Assembly (NCBI GenBank): GCA_905221605.1
Contig: CAJNDS010002075.1
Coordinates: 114,832-178,831, forward strand
DNA length: 64,000 nucleotides
Source of the DNA: Symbiodinium natans
Lineage: Eukaryota > Sar > Dinophyceae > Suessiales > Symbiodiniaceae
Reading direction: 5' to 3'
The notes below the pieces were generated by a model that saw only the letters and a list, made by a program, of their open reading frames with translations, ran no database searches and was not told the DNA's origin. The position numbers and the translations under genes were made by a program. Position 1 is the first letter of the stretch, and every line of letters begins with the position of its first letter. Positions 39,810 to 50,362 of the stretch are shown piece by piece.

Positions 39810-40976
39810 CTGAGCTTAGTTGCTAGGGTTTAGGGTTTAGTGTTTAGGGTTTAGGGTTTAGGGTGAGGCAGGGTTGAAGTGTAAAAGGGTTCAGGGTGAA
39901 GGCTGAGGTGTAGGGTTTAAGGTTTAGGGATTGCTCTAAACCCTATAAACACTATGTTCGGATTTAGGGTTGAGGGGTTTTAGGGTTTACGATTATATAT
40001 ATATATACATACATGATGTATATACTGTGTGTGTTAAGGGTTCTGGTAAAGGTCTTTTGTTTCAGGGTTTACCTGCGTACTTCATATAATATACATATAT
40101 GAATGTTTGTGATGGGGCTTCTTTGTTGTTTCAAGCGTTTTAGTTGCAGGGGTTGTCTACGGTTGTGTACAAGGCGGTTTTTTACAGGGAAGACTTTGGG
40201 TTAATTTCGGGCCATAGGATCACAGCTTTTTTTTAAGGAGACCCCTAAACCCCCCAACTCCCAAACCCCCCTAACCACCGACAACACCTGAACGCCAAAC
40301 CCCTGATGGGGCACACAAACTCTTACACCCCCAGAGCCCCAAACCCAAACCGCAAACCTCTCAAACCCTCAACCCTAACCCTCAATTCCCCTCAAAGCCC
40401 CTCAAAGCCCCTCCAACCCCCACAACTCCCCTCCACCCCCTACCGCCCTCAAAAGGTTTGGGGCGATGAAGGTTTTCGGTTTAGGGTTTAGGGTTTAGGG
40501 TTGAGGGTTTAGGGTCTGGGTTCCACTGACTCTACTTAGTTCTTAGGGGCCCTAAGAATCCCTAAGCTTCCCTGGGATGCCTCAGGTACCTACCCCCGGT
40601 TGCACTCCGCCTCCCTGAAGAACCCTATAATCTACTCACCCCACAGCTGAGGGTTGTCCTTGCCTCCTGCTTAGGAAAGGTAGAGCCTCAAAAGCCCCAA
40701 AAGCACCAAAAACCCTAAAAACCCAAAAACACTTAAAGACCCAACAACCCCTAAACATCCCTAATCTCTCCGAATGTAGGCACAAGGGGTCTGGTAGGGG
40801 GGGCTCGATGGCACAGCAACCATCTTATAGCCAAGGTATCCATGCTTTTGGTTGGCTACGGTAAGAGGGAACCCAACCCTAAACTCTAAACCCTAACCCC
40901 TAAACCCCTAAACCCCTAAACCCCTAAACCCCTAAACCCCTGAACCCCTGAACCCCTAAACCCCTAAACCCTGAAC
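39810..40976. other. AT microsatellite, repeats and introner remnant
   Basis: An ATATAT tract at 39990-40010 with nearby ATACATATATG, degenerate TTTAGGG words, a proline-rich plus-strand frame at 40306-40491 made of CCCTAAA-like words, a half introner at 40830-40875 (TAGCCAAGGTATCCATGCTT then TTGGTTGGCTACGG) and CCCCTAAA units at 40893-40970. Confidence 0.5.
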
Positions 40977-42559
40977 CCTGGCCATCGAGAGGGTGAGCAT
41001 TGTCCATGCGAGGCGCCCTCGTCTTTGTCCTCCTTTTTCTCCTTCTTCTCCTTGTCTTTCTTCTCTTGGGTGTTGCGGGTTTAGGGTTTAGGGCTAAGGG
41101 TCTAGGGGTCTGGGTACCCCTGAGACGTCCCTTAATATACTCCTAGTATGGCCCACATATTCCCTTAGAGGGTCTTTAATAAAGGATCCCCTAACCCAGA
41201 GGGGTGCAAGCTTAGGGTTTAGGGTTCATGGTTTAGGGAAGCCTAAACCTTGTGAACAGTAAGGAAGAATGATAAGAGATCCGTGATCCTATGCTTTTCT
41301 TGACTGAGGCTCCTACGGAGGGGAGGGGGGGGCAAGAATAGCACCCCGGTTCTGAAATCCCTGAGTCACTGAGCCTCAAACCTCCGAGTGCTTCGGGTTT
41401 GATGTTTAGGGCTTAAAGTTTAGGGCTTCGGACTTAAGGCTTAGGGTTGAACAGTCTTAAGGTTTAGCGACCTTATTGCTTATACAGCCTCAACCCTAAA
41501 CCCTAAACCCTAAACCCTCAACCCAGGAACTCTCCAGAGCCCTAGGCAACCTCCGAACTGCGGCTAACCGCCATGCCTCATATGACTCTACCTTGGACCC
41601 CTAAGGTTGTGCCCCTGGGTTTAGGGTTTAGGGTTTGGAGCCTTTTCTAAAATCCTCTAAGGGAAGGTAAGGGCCATATTAGGCGCAAAATTGAGGGAAC
41701 GTCTGAGGGGTACGACCTGAGGGCTACGAGTGAGACGCGTAAACCCGATTCCCCCAAGCCCGCTGTAGTCCCTTTACCCAAAACGCCTTAAATCCTAGTT
41801 TAGGGTTTAAATTAGGGTTTAGGGTTTAATATAGGGTTTAGGGTTTAATTTAGGGTTTAGGGTTTAATTTAGGTTTAGGGTTTGGGGGTTGAGGGCTCCC
41901 ATGCAGCATTCAGGGTTTAGAACCCTTCGAATGACCTTTAGAACAGCCCCCCATGTGAGGCTCCAATGCTTGGCTGCACTCAGGAGGGTAGCTATAAACT
42001 AAACTTTTAGCTGCCTTATTAATAAACCCAATAAACCCAAAAAGGGCAAGGATCTAAAGTTACAGTAAAGTACCACAAAGGACTGTGGGATCCAAGAAGA
42101 GAGGGTCAAGTTTAGAGGTGTCTTGACGGAACTTCCGCGGCGTGTGGGTTTTGGGGTTTAGGGTTTAGGGTTTAGGGTTAAGATGCTGCTGGGACTTCTC
42201 AAACACTTAAATCCATCCTGAACCCTATAAGCCCTATCACCCCCTGAATCCTCTTAACTCCTGAACCCCTAAAACCCTCAACCCCTACACTTCCATAAAG
42301 CCCTAATATCCCATCCTAAACCCTCGACCCCTCACCTAAGGGTTTTGGGGTTAGGGTTTAGGGTTCACAATCTACGGGTTAAAGGCCTAAATCTAAAACC
42401 CTAAACCCCTAACTCGTTGGTGACAGACGACAATGTTCCTAAACCAAAAACAATGGTTCACGAATTAAACCCCCTAAGCCCTAAACCACCAAATCCCGAT
42501 CGGCTGGCCTTCTTATCCTTCTTGTCCTTCTCTTTGTCCTTCTCGTCCTTGTCCTTCGC
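40977..42559 (-). CDS. Lys/Glu/Asp-rich protein, two exons
   Basis: Exon 42490-42559 (acceptor AGTTCAG|G, donor G|GTGGTTTAGGG) reads AKDKDEKDKEKDKKDKKASR then SGF. Exon 40977-41064 (acceptor CACCCAAG|AG, donor GG|GTTCAGGG) reads KKDKEKKEKKEDKDEGASHG then QCSPSRWP. They join in frame as G|AG. The joined product is a highly charged, probably unstructured or coiled segment, of a kind common in nuclear and translation proteins. Low-complexity composition could arise from a repeat, but two such exons on the same strand in matching phase favour one gene. The 1425 bp intron holds a family C and a family H element. Confidence 0.5.
41602..41715. mobile_element. Family H element with telomeric insertion
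   Basis: AAGGTTGTGCCC, TTAGGATCC-like, GGGCCATATTAGG and GGGGTACGA words match 47334-47440 in order. TTTAGGGTTTAGGGTTTGG is inserted after GTGCCCCTGGG, where the other copy has GTGCCCTTAGGTTTTG. Confidence 0.65.
41803..41880 (+). repeat. TTTAGGG pairs spaced by TTTAATTTA
   Basis: Four units of TTTAGGGTTTAGGGTTTAAT with slight changes, a higher-order unit of about 20 bp. Confidence 0.85.
41969..42081. mobile_element. Family C element, second copy
   Basis: Same 113 bp as 26806-26918 with about five differences. The flanks do not show the GTTACTT duplication. It lies in the presumed intron of the Lys/Glu-rich gene. Confidence 0.85.
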
Positions 42560-43430
42560 CTGAACTAATACTTGGTTCAGGAACCCCGAGAGAACTAAGG
42601 TTTAGGGTGTAGGGTTTAGGGTTTGGGGGTTTAAAATACTCCTACAGTTACTTCTAAAGTACTCAAGAATCATTCGCGCCATTACAAGCTACTTGAAGGT
42701 TCATGGGAACTTACAACTAGGGTTGTGAGTCAGGCAACCTGAGTTTTTTTACCTTTCTGAAGGTACTTGAAACCCTGGTGCCCATTTGCATACTACCTAG
42801 CACCCAAACCCCTAAATCCGAAACCCTAAACCCTAAACCCCCAGGGCTGAATTGAGGTGGCCCCGGTCGTGGATCTTAGGGCGCAGACGCTGTCAACTTC
42901 GAGCTCGGGCGCTCAACTGTCTCTCGAGCCCTACGAGTAGTAGGAGGGTTTAGGGTTTAGGGTTTAGGGTTTGGGGTCTAGCGTGTGTTACGTTCTGGGT
43001 TGGTTGCTGGGCGCCGGGGCCTCACCTTATTTTTTGAACCGGCCCCTCTGCCCGGGTCGCTCGCAACATCGCGTGGCGGTAAGCCCACCCCAAGCCACCC
43101 GGCAGATTTATTTTTAGGGTTTAGTCCTGAAGTCTGGCTTTGCTTTTTCCAGCGGGGGCATGCTCCCTGCCCACGCTGTTTGAGCACCGTCCCGATCTGA
43201 ACCTCGTGGGGGCAGGGCTGGAAAGAGGTGAAGTTCTGGCAAACGCCGCCCTAATGTTTTGCCTTCCCTTGACCAAAACTAGGCTGTGAAAGGTCGGTGA
43301 GGGGGGGGGTAGCCCTTCATCATCAAGATCGGGACGGGCTTGTTTGAAGGCGTTTGGCATCCCGCATCTGCATCCCTCATCTGCGATCCTCGTTGCCAGC
43401 ATGGAAACCAACGACACAAAGCAATTTGGG
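42560..43430. other. Unresolved region with partial coding look
   Basis: A degenerate family D pair near 42688-42760, then GC-rich sequence. 42893-42945 reads well on the plus strand (DAVNFELGRSTVSRALRVV) after a possible GGGCGCAG acceptor. 43121-43417 is open for 98 codons on the minus strand with FHSLVLVKGRQNIRAAF; a related sentence (CTCCCTTGACGAAGACTAGG at 43485) shows that TTGAC-AAACTAGGCTGTGAAA is locally repeated. Confidence 0.35.
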
Positions 43431-44634
43431 TCACCAAAGGCGTAGCGCTGCCCCTCGACCGGGCCAGCGTCCCGATACGACTCTCCCTTGACGAAGACTA
43501 GGCTGTGAAAAGGCCAGAAGCGAAGCTTTCGAAGCTTTTGGAGGACGCCGAAGTTCCTGAAGCGCAGCTTTCGAAGCTCCTGGGAAGCGTCCAGCCTCCC
43601 ACGCAGGTTTCAAGGCTTCTGGAGGCTACCAGGGCCTGCTAGGGTTCTGGGAGCACAACATTGGGGCTGGTGACGCCCCTCTTGAAGCGTCTTGGAGGCT
43701 CTGCGGCGGCGCACCCTTCTTGGAGGGTCTAGGAGGCTCACTCTTGCAGGGTCTTGAAGCTCTGCTAAACCTGGTTCCTTTTTGACTTTGGTGGGGCTGA
43801 TGAGACCCCTTTTGGCAGGGTTTTGAACCCTTACAAGGTCTTGGAGGCTTCTGTTGCTTTGTTGGTGGAGGCTTTGTTGGGGCTGGTGACACTGAAGGTC
43901 TTGGTGGGTCTTTCTGGGAGGGTGTTGGAGGCTGTGCTGGGGCTGACTCCATCCCGCTACAAAGAAAAAGGGTCTTGGGCTGGGTCCCTTCTCGGAGGGG
44001 AGGCTCTGTTGGGGCTGGGTGACACCTGTCCTGACGACTGGCGCACTGCTGAGAGAAACGAGAGGGCTAAAAAACTCGCATTTTCATTGTGGGTCCAGGC
44101 CAATCCTGGGGTCCCCGCCCCCCGATTTGAAAATTAAAGGGTCTTGGGAACCCAACAAAGCTCACAAATGGTCTGGGAGGCTCACAAATGATCCGAGAGG
44201 ACCTCAAAAAGGCTCAGACAAGGTCTGGAAGAAGCCCAAAAAATACTCCAGAATTTTTTGTGAGGGGCTGCTAGGTTTTTATGGGGGGGCCCAAAAATTC
44301 CAGAAACGAAAGGCCTCCCAGAACCATGTACTTAACAATTCGCATTTTCATTGTGGAAGCCTCGGATCCCCAATGGTATCTACGAGGAGCACAAAAAAGC
44401 TCAAAAATGTTTTGGGAGGAGCCCAAAAAACGCTCCAAATGGTCTCAGGAGTGGTCTGGGAGGAGCCCAAAAAAGCTCAGAAATGATCTGCGAGGAGCGA
44501 GCCCAAAACAGCTCAGAAATGGTTTGGGAGGAGCCCAAAACAGCTCAGAAATGGTTCGGGAGCTCAGAAATGGTCTTGGGGGGGGGGGGGGGGCAAGGTT
44601 TCACCGGCAATTGTCTTGGGTTTCGGGTCTTTAC
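43431..44634. repeat. Diverged tandem repeats of GGTCTTGGAGGCTC and AGCCCAAAAAAGCTCAGAAAT types
   Basis: 43540-44010 repeats GGTCTTGGAGGCTCTG…GGGGCTGGTGAC with wide variation. 44150-44580 repeats a unit of about 50 bp of the form GAGGAGCCCAAAAAAGCTCA then GAAATGGTCTGG. The sentence CGCATTTTCATTGTGG occurs at 44078 and 44337. Open frames on both strands up to 180 codons are products of the repeats. A G15-type run ends the block at 44579-44593. The whole lies in the sense 3' direction of the exon 44635-44785 and is probably its intron. Confidence 0.65.
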
Positions 44635-44785
44635 CTTTGACACTCAAAGGCTCGACCGCCTTGACGGCCAGTGTGGGCCTTGCCTTGCTTTGGAGCGTCC
44701 AGCAGCCCCAGCTTTACCTGGGCTGCACGTTCGGTGCTCTCAGGTCGCTCGCGAAGCTCGGATTGGTAGCGAGCCCTCAGCAGGA
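44635..44785 (-). CDS. Candidate internal exon, unknown protein
   Basis: Forty-nine full codons on the minus strand: LLRARYQSELRERPESTERA, then AQVKLGLLDAPKQGKAHTGR, then QGGRAFECQ. Acceptor CCCAAAG|TC and donor AAG|GTAAAG are both good. The sequence is charged, with a helical first half. The longest orphan exon after the RCC1-like one. An overlapping plus-strand frame of 180 codons begins in tandem repeats and ends in telomeric units, so it is rejected. Confidence 0.6.
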
Positions 44786-44902
44786 CTTTGGGATTTAGGG
44801 TCTTGGGGTTTAGGGCTTAGGGTTTGGGGTTTAGGTCTCAAGGCATGTTGCAAGGGAACCTTGAAACCACAAACCCTAAACCCTAAACCCTAAACCCTAA
44901 AC

Positions 44903-44976
44903 CCTCTGAAAGAGCCAGGGGTCCTCCTTCTTCGGAGACTTTACGCTCTTCGTGTCCACGTAGTTCTTGTTGTCGC
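44903..44976 (-). CDS. Candidate internal exon, Lys-rich
   Basis: Reads DNKNYVDTKSVKSPKKEDPW then LFQR between GGGCGCAAG|GC and AGG|GTTTAGGG. Its end phase does not match the exon at 44635-44785 directly, so an intervening exon or a different donor is needed if they are one gene. Confidence 0.5.
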
Positions 44977-46248
44977 CTTGCGCCCAAACCCTAAACCCTA
45001 CACCCTAAAACCGAAACCCCTAAACCCTAAACCCTCAACTTTCCCTAAACCCTAAACCCTAAACCCTAAACCCTGAACCCTGAACCCTAAACCGAAACCG
45101 CAAACCCTAAACCCTGAGGCAGGGCTCAGAGAGTTTTGTAGGGAGCTTTTGCTGGGTTGTTGTGTGAGGCTTTATAGGGATTGTAGGGTTCCTAGGCTTC
45201 ACAGGGCTTAGAGGGTTTAGGTGCCTGTAGACGTTTTGGGGCTTGTGGGGCTTATAGGGTCTAGGGCTTAGGTCATGGGGGTTGGGTTGGCCCGAAACCC
45301 TAAACCCTGAACCTAAACCCTGAACCCTAAAACCTAAGCCCTAAGCCCTAAACCCTCCCTACTTCAAACCCAAAACCCTAAACCCTACACCCTAAACTTA
45401 AACCCTAAACCCTAAACCCTAAACCCTAAACCCTAAACCCTAAACCCTAAACCCTAAACCCTAAACCCTAAACCCTAACAAACCCTAAACCCCAAACACA
45501 CCCTAAACCCTAACCCCCCCCCCCCCCCAAAAGGGGATAAAGGCCTCAAGATGGAAAGAGCATCGGGGTGGGCGTCGTCATGCTCTGAGACCAGAGAGCT
45601 CACCACCGAAGCCCTGTAAACCCTGCAAACCTTAAATCCCTAAACCTTAAACTCTAGGGTTTCCGAAAGCCCTGCACCCCTAAACCCCAAACAAGCCCAA
45701 ACCCTACAATTTGGGATGTTCCCCCTTATACTAACAGCCCCTAACAAGGATTATAGTACCCCCCTATTGTCATCCTATTAAGGACTGTTTGTATAAGGGG
45801 GACATCCCAACCAACTAGTGGGGGAATAGTTACTAAGAGTATGCCCTTATGATCCCTTTACAATTATTATGCTAGAATAACCCCCCAAAACACTATTCTA
45901 GCTTTGAGGCCCCTAAAGCCCTACAATGACCCCCCAAAACCCCATTCTAAGTTTTAGGGCCCCGCATATTACACCCCCAAAGCCAACAAAGCAACTTGCC
46001 ACCGCCTCCCAAGCGCCCAAACTCGTCTGTCCGTACCTGCAGAAGCGGCCCGGGTTTTTTTTGGGGGTGTGTTTAGGGTTTAGGGTTTAGGGCTTAGGGT
46101 TTAGGGTTGACCTTTATCCCCTTTTTGAGGGTAAGGGTTTAGGGTTTGGGGTTTAGGGGTTTACGGGCCTCGCTTCCCCTTCTCATCCTTCAAGGGAAGC
46201 AGCTTGAGGCTTCGTAGTTCAGGGCCGTGGGGATGAGGGTATTGAGGC
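44977..46248. repeat. CCCTAAA arrays and a hairpin element
   Basis: CCCTAAA arrays at 44995-45115 and 45300-45520, with one long perfect run at 45395-45478; a C16 run at 45515-45530; the family F element 45711-45810; TTTAGGG 46073-46105. Sequence at 45820-46030 is unique without coding signs. Confidence 0.65.
45711..45810. mobile_element. Family F hairpin element, complete copy
   Basis: TTGGGATGTTCCCCCTTATA at the left and TATAAGGGGGACATCCCAA at the right are near-perfect inverted repeats; AACAGCCCCTAACAAGGATT and ATCCTATTAAGGACTGTTT extend the pairing, so nearly all of the 100 bp can fold into one hairpin. A second complete copy is at 57053-57149. Confidence 0.85.
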
Positions 46249-46578
46249 TTAGGGGTTTTCGGGGGGGGTGAAGGCTTTCTCGGGGTTTTGGAGTTTTAGG
46301 GTTTGGGGCCTTTGGGGGGGGTAGTTTACATGGGCCGGCCTAAGCTCCGCTTCTAAAGGCCCTTCAGCATCCCATCGCCCTTGACGTAGCCCTGGTTCCT
46401 CCTGAGGGTCCTGGGAAGGTGCCGATGCCGGTTCCCGCACAAGGGCAATAGAACCATGGCTTCCGGTCTTCCCGCATATTGGCCGTCGGTGCCCACCACC
46501 TCTATCGGAGCAAACAGAAGACCCTGGGTACTCTTCCGACGGAGGCGTCCTGGCACTTTCTTTGTTCTGCAAGATCAT
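46249..46578 (-). CDS. Candidate coding region, two rival minus-strand frames
   Basis: A unique 330 bp island is open in one minus frame for 109 codons (SIALVREPASAPSQDPQEEP) and in another for 67 codons ending at a stop near 46353 (LLFAPIEVVGTDGQYAGRPE, ending NQGYVKGDGMLKGL). The second looks more natural, and NQGY recalls the exon at 54677-54766. No splice sites were chosen. One exon is likely; the frame is undecided. Confidence 0.4.
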   Translation of the reverse strand: MILQNKESARTPPSEEYPGSSVCSDRGGGHRRPICGKTGSHGSIALVREPASAPSQDPQEEPGLRQGRWDAEGPLEAELRPAHVNYPPQRPQTLKLQNPEKAFTPPENP

Positions 46579-47152
46579 GGCTGGGGCCCACTCCTATTCG
46601 GGAACGATCTTCGGTGAGGCGTAGTAGTTTACCCTAAACCCTAAACCGAGCCCTAAACGCACAACACAAGGGGTCCGAAGTCCTTGGATTGACAATCCCT
46701 AAACCCATCTAAACCCTAATTTAGGGTTCGGGTTTAGGGAACTTGCTAGTGCTTAGTAAGGTAAAGTAGGTAAGTACCTTGTACCCCCTCTGAAGATATG
46801 TACATATAACCCTTCAAGGGATTATGCAGCACCCGCACTTCCCCGAAGTCCCGACTAAGACCTAGTAAGCCAACCCTCAGCCAAAACCCGCAATCCGCAG
46901 ACTTCCCCCCCTACTTGAAGCTTCAGGGTTTACAGTTCAGGTTCACGGGCAGTTCTAAGTTAGGTTCGCAGTACCTTCATGCATGAGGTTCTGATATATT
47001 GGGTTACCTTACTTACAACGCTATACTATTCACGAGCCTTCAAGTGAACAAAAAACCCAAAAAGACAAAACACAGGCCGACACCTGCAAAACCCGAAGCG
47101 CGCAGACTTGAGAGTTTCAGGACTTTGGGGGCGGCGGGAAGAGCTGAACTAT

Positions 47153-47269
47153 ACTTGGAGGGTTCATGGTACTTATTAACCACTTATAAGCCCCTTAAGT
47201 GCCCTAGAATGGTTTTAAGTACAGTTAGAAGTACAAACTCGTTCACAACCACCATGAACCTCCAAGTAC
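47153..47269. mobile_element. Family D inverted-repeat element, intact copy
   Basis: ACTTGGAGGGTTCATGGTAC … CACCATGAACCTCCAAGT, 117 bp, with no telomeric units inside. Interior ATAAGCCCCTTAAGTGCCC and TAAGTACAGTTAGAAGTAC match the other copies. A good reference for the family. Confidence 0.85.
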
Positions 47270-47333
47270 AGGCCCTTTCTTGACATATGTGCAGAATATC
47301 GTGGTTTATCATAAGATTGTTCCTGGAAACCCT

Positions 47334-47440
47334 TAAGGTTGTGCCCTTAGGTTTTGTAGACCCTCTTTAGGATCCTTTATGGGAATATAAGGGTCATATT
47401 GGGAATCTATTCAGGGGCCCTCTAAAGGGTACAATTTTAG
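47334..47440. mobile_element. Family H element without telomeric insertion
   Basis: AAGGTTGTGCCCTTAGGTTT … GGGGCCCTCTAAAGGGTAC. Partly inverted ends and an inner pair AGGATCCTTTATGGGAATA. Compared with 41602-41715 it lacks the TTTAGGG insertion. Confidence 0.6.
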
Positions 47441-47653
47441 GGTACGAGTCTTAATCTCTTGAGTTGGAGTTCAAGGCGTAGAACTACTCTGTTTCATTTC
47501 GAGCACCACCTGCTTTTGGTTGAGGGTTCAGGGTTTAGGGTTCTAGGCTTTAGGGTCCTCAGAGCCGCAACTAAGTTAGGGCTTAGAGACGTAGGGTCTA
47601 GGGGGCCCTAAACCCTAGCCCGAAACCCTAGCCCTAAACCCTAAACCCTAAAC

Positions 47654-47765
47654 CCTTTGGCCCGACCAGAGCAGCGATGATGGGAGGCAGCTCCTGCGTG
47701 GACATCCTCATCAAGCCCTTACCTGGGCTCAGAAGCTCAGAATGGGCAGAGGCCTTGGGGGGCTT
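47654..47765 (-). CDS. Candidate internal exon, unknown protein
   Basis: Thirty-seven codons on the minus strand: KPPKASAHSELLSPGKGLMR then MSTQELPPIIAALVGPK, between CCTAGGCAG|A and G|GTTTAGGG. An internal GTAAGG after SP could be an alternative donor, but the frame stays open beyond it. Family unknown. One of the stronger single exons. Confidence 0.55.
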
Positions 47766-49883
47766 CTGCCTAGGCCCTAAACCCTAAACCCTAAGCGCCC
47801 TAAACCCTAAACCGTAAACCGTAAACCCTAAACCCTAAACCCTAAACCCTAAACCCTCAACCCTACACTTCCTAAGGGTAGTTCTGTGGTCCCTTAATGT
47901 TGCACCCGGTTTAGTGAGAGGGGGCACTATTATGCGTTTTTCCGGAAATCTTATAGGGGACCCCCCATTGATTAGGGTGGTCCTCAATTATGCGATGTTT
48001 GCCGGCCGGGGTTGAAGGGCGGGGGGCCGGGGAGCCAAAAACTAAAAAAAGTTTTGAATGAGAAGCTCCGGAATTTTTTGGTGTCCAGCCTTATTTAAAT
48101 TCCTTTTAAAATTTCATTACGAAACAGGCCCCCAAACAATTTTCCAAGGGAGTAGCCCACGAGCTGCCCTGATTCGCTTTAGCAAGTTGTTTCGGTGGTC
48201 CGCATTTATGCGGAGCCCCGGCGACCGTGGAGCTGCAAAGCCTGGAAAGCTTAGACCCTCAAGCTTCAAGGCTTCCCCTCAACCCTCGACCCCTAGCCGC
48301 CCTACCCCCAGCCCCGTCCCAGCACCAGCCCACCCTATTCAGGATCCCCGAAAACCCCAAAATTGTTTGGGGGGGGGGGGGGACCCCCCCGTACTAAACC
48401 GAGTCCAACATTACTCTGGTCCCCTGCCTCCGGTAGATAAGGGGTCCCCTTCCGAGGGCCATTACGAAGGGACCGTGCTGTAACTGCCCTAAGATAAGCC
48501 CCAAACCCGAAACACCCTAAGGCTTTCCAAAACACCCGAACCCAAAACCCTAAAGAAACACCCAAACCGTTCCAACCCATGGCGCGAACCCGGAAAAATC
48601 CTAAATCACAAAAAACTCAAAATCCAAATCCCTGATATCGGGGCTTTAAGAACTAGAACAGGATTCTGGGGGTTGTTTTGGGACAACAATATGGGGACCA
48701 GAAGGGAATGCCATTAGCATTTCTTCCGAACCCCATATAGTCAACCCCCCCGGTTCACAGGCTAGGACTGAGGGTTTAGGCTTAGGGTTTGGCCTGTATT
48801 GTTTAGGGTTTAGGGTTTGGGGTTTTGGGTTTAGGGTTTGGGGTGTGGGGTTTAGGGTTGAGGCCGCCCGAAAGTCACTTCCCTTAAGAATACAGTAGCT
48901 TCAGCCCTAATCCCAGGGCTCTGGCAGACAGCAGCTGCAGTCTGCTGACATCGGGACTCCCTCGGCGGAACAGGGGAGGGGGAACCTAAAACCTGGTAGG
49001 GATTAGGGTTTAGGGTTGAAGGTTTGGGGTTTAGGGAACCCTAAACCCTAACCCTAAACCCTAAACCCTATAGAATCCCTTAATACCTGAAAAGGGTCTA
49101 GAGGGGCATATGAGGTACCTCCCTTATTCCCGACTAAGAGCCAGCAGGCTTAGGGGCTCCGGACCTGATTTTAAGCCCTTCCATAGCGTGGCACCTTGCA
49201 GCCCCCAGCCCGAAGCCCCACACCCAAATCTGAACCCTAAACCCTAAACCCTAAACCCTAAACCCTAAACCCTAAACCCTAAACCCTAAACCCTAAACCC
49301 TAAACCCTAAACCCTAAACCCTAAACCCTGAACCCTATAACTTGCCTATAACCCTAGAACCCTCTAAACCGTATAAGCCTAAACCCGTTTTCCAGCCGCC
49401 CTTATGGCTCGTCTCCAATCCTCTTAAGCCCGCTAAAGCCGCACAACAAAGCGAAACTCTCGAGAGGGGACCTTAGGGTAATGTAAACCCTAAACCCTAA
49501 ACCCTAAACCCTAAACCCTAAACCCTAAACCCTAAACCCTAAGGGTTTAGGGTTTAGGGGCTACTCAGGCATATAGAGCTCATAGGCCTTGCAGGGCTTG
49601 AAGGGTTTAGCGTAGAAGCGATTTGATGAGTGACCCCTTGACGGGGCCCTTCATCTTATTCCCCCTATAACCATGCTTTTAGCCCCATCTACACTAGCTG
49701 GCTGTGAGCCCTAAACCGTAAAGCGTACCCTAAACTCCGCAATGCAAACTATAAACCTTGTCTGACTGCACGATTCGTCATCTTCCAGCCTGCATTCTTA
49801 GGGTTTAGGGTTTAGGGTTTAGGGTTTGCTTTTGCCGAGATTTTGCCTGGCGCGCTGCTTCGGGCTCTGCCCCCCTTGTAGAT
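47766..49883. repeat. Arrays and GC-rich unique island
   Basis: CCCTAAA arrays 47776-47865, 49225-49330 and 49490-49545, TTTAGGG words 48770-48860, and a unique island 47930-48760 with a G13-type run at 48369-48382. A plus-strand frame of 141 codons (48058-48483) covers part of the island; it runs across the G run and lacks a convincing composition. Confidence 0.45.
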
Positions 49884-50240
49884 TTAGCCCATCTCCTTGG
49901 GGAACTCGCCCTTTGGAACTTCGGGAAGCTGCTCTTCAAAGTATCGCGGATGTCCTAAACCCTAAACCCTAAAACCCTAAAACCCTAAAACCCTAAAACC
50001 CTAAAACCCTAAAACCCTACAACCCTACAACCCTAAAACCCTAAAACCCTAAAACCCTAAAACCCTAAAACCCTAAAACCCTAAAACCCTAAACCCTAAA
50101 CCCTAAACCCTAAACCCTAAACCCTACCCGGATGGTTGCGTTGGAAGGAAGTGTAGGTCGCGCCTCCCTTCGCGATGTCGCGCATCAGCGTCTCTACCGG
50201 CTTGCGCCAATGATCATCACGGCATTGCCCGATGACGAAG
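49884..50240 (-). CDS. Gene 3' end, two exons split by a telomeric-repeat intron
   Basis: Exon 50128-about 50240 reads GGFVIGQCRDDHWRKPVETL then MRDIAKGGATYTSFQRNHP and ends G|GTAGGG. Exon 49884-49954 begins GA after TTTAG and reads HPRYFEEQLPEVPKGEFPKE then MG, stop TAA (49884-49886). Removal of 49955-50127 joins G to GA in frame. Both exons are strongly protein-like; the terminal one is acidic. The 5' acceptor of the first exon is not found, as no AG lies between the preceding in-frame stop and the coding-like part. Family not recognised. It lies downstream of the PPIP5K-like exons and could be the same gene, but this is not shown. Confidence 0.6.
49955..50127 (-). other. 173 bp intron composed of telomeric repeats
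   Basis: In the sense direction it starts GTAGGGTTTAGGG and ends GGTTTAG, and consists of TTTAGGG, TTTTAGGG and TTGTAGGG units throughout. GT comes from the first variant unit and the AG from the last TTTAG. Both flanking sequences are coding-like and join in frame. There is no other unique sequence in it. Confidence 0.65.
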
Positions 50241-50362
50241 CCACCATACAGGGTTTAGGTTACACCCTAAACCCGAAACCCTAAACCCTAGACCCCCCCC
50301 CACCCGCCTTCCCAGGACCCTGAACCCTGAACCCTAAACCTCTACACCCCTAAACCCTAAAC

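Larger units (their letters stand above)
46579..47653. other. Unique sequence with family D and family H elements
   Basis: Apart from the elements at 47153-47269 and 47334-47440, this is unique sequence with few telomeric words. The plus-strand frame 46999-47283 crosses the family D element and is not accepted as a gene. Confidence 0.5.

Noticed and set aside
44019-44893. Plus-strand ORFs of 119-180 codons
   Set aside because: They translate tandem repeats, a G-run and telomeric units; the minus strand holds a better exon with splice signals at 44635-44785.
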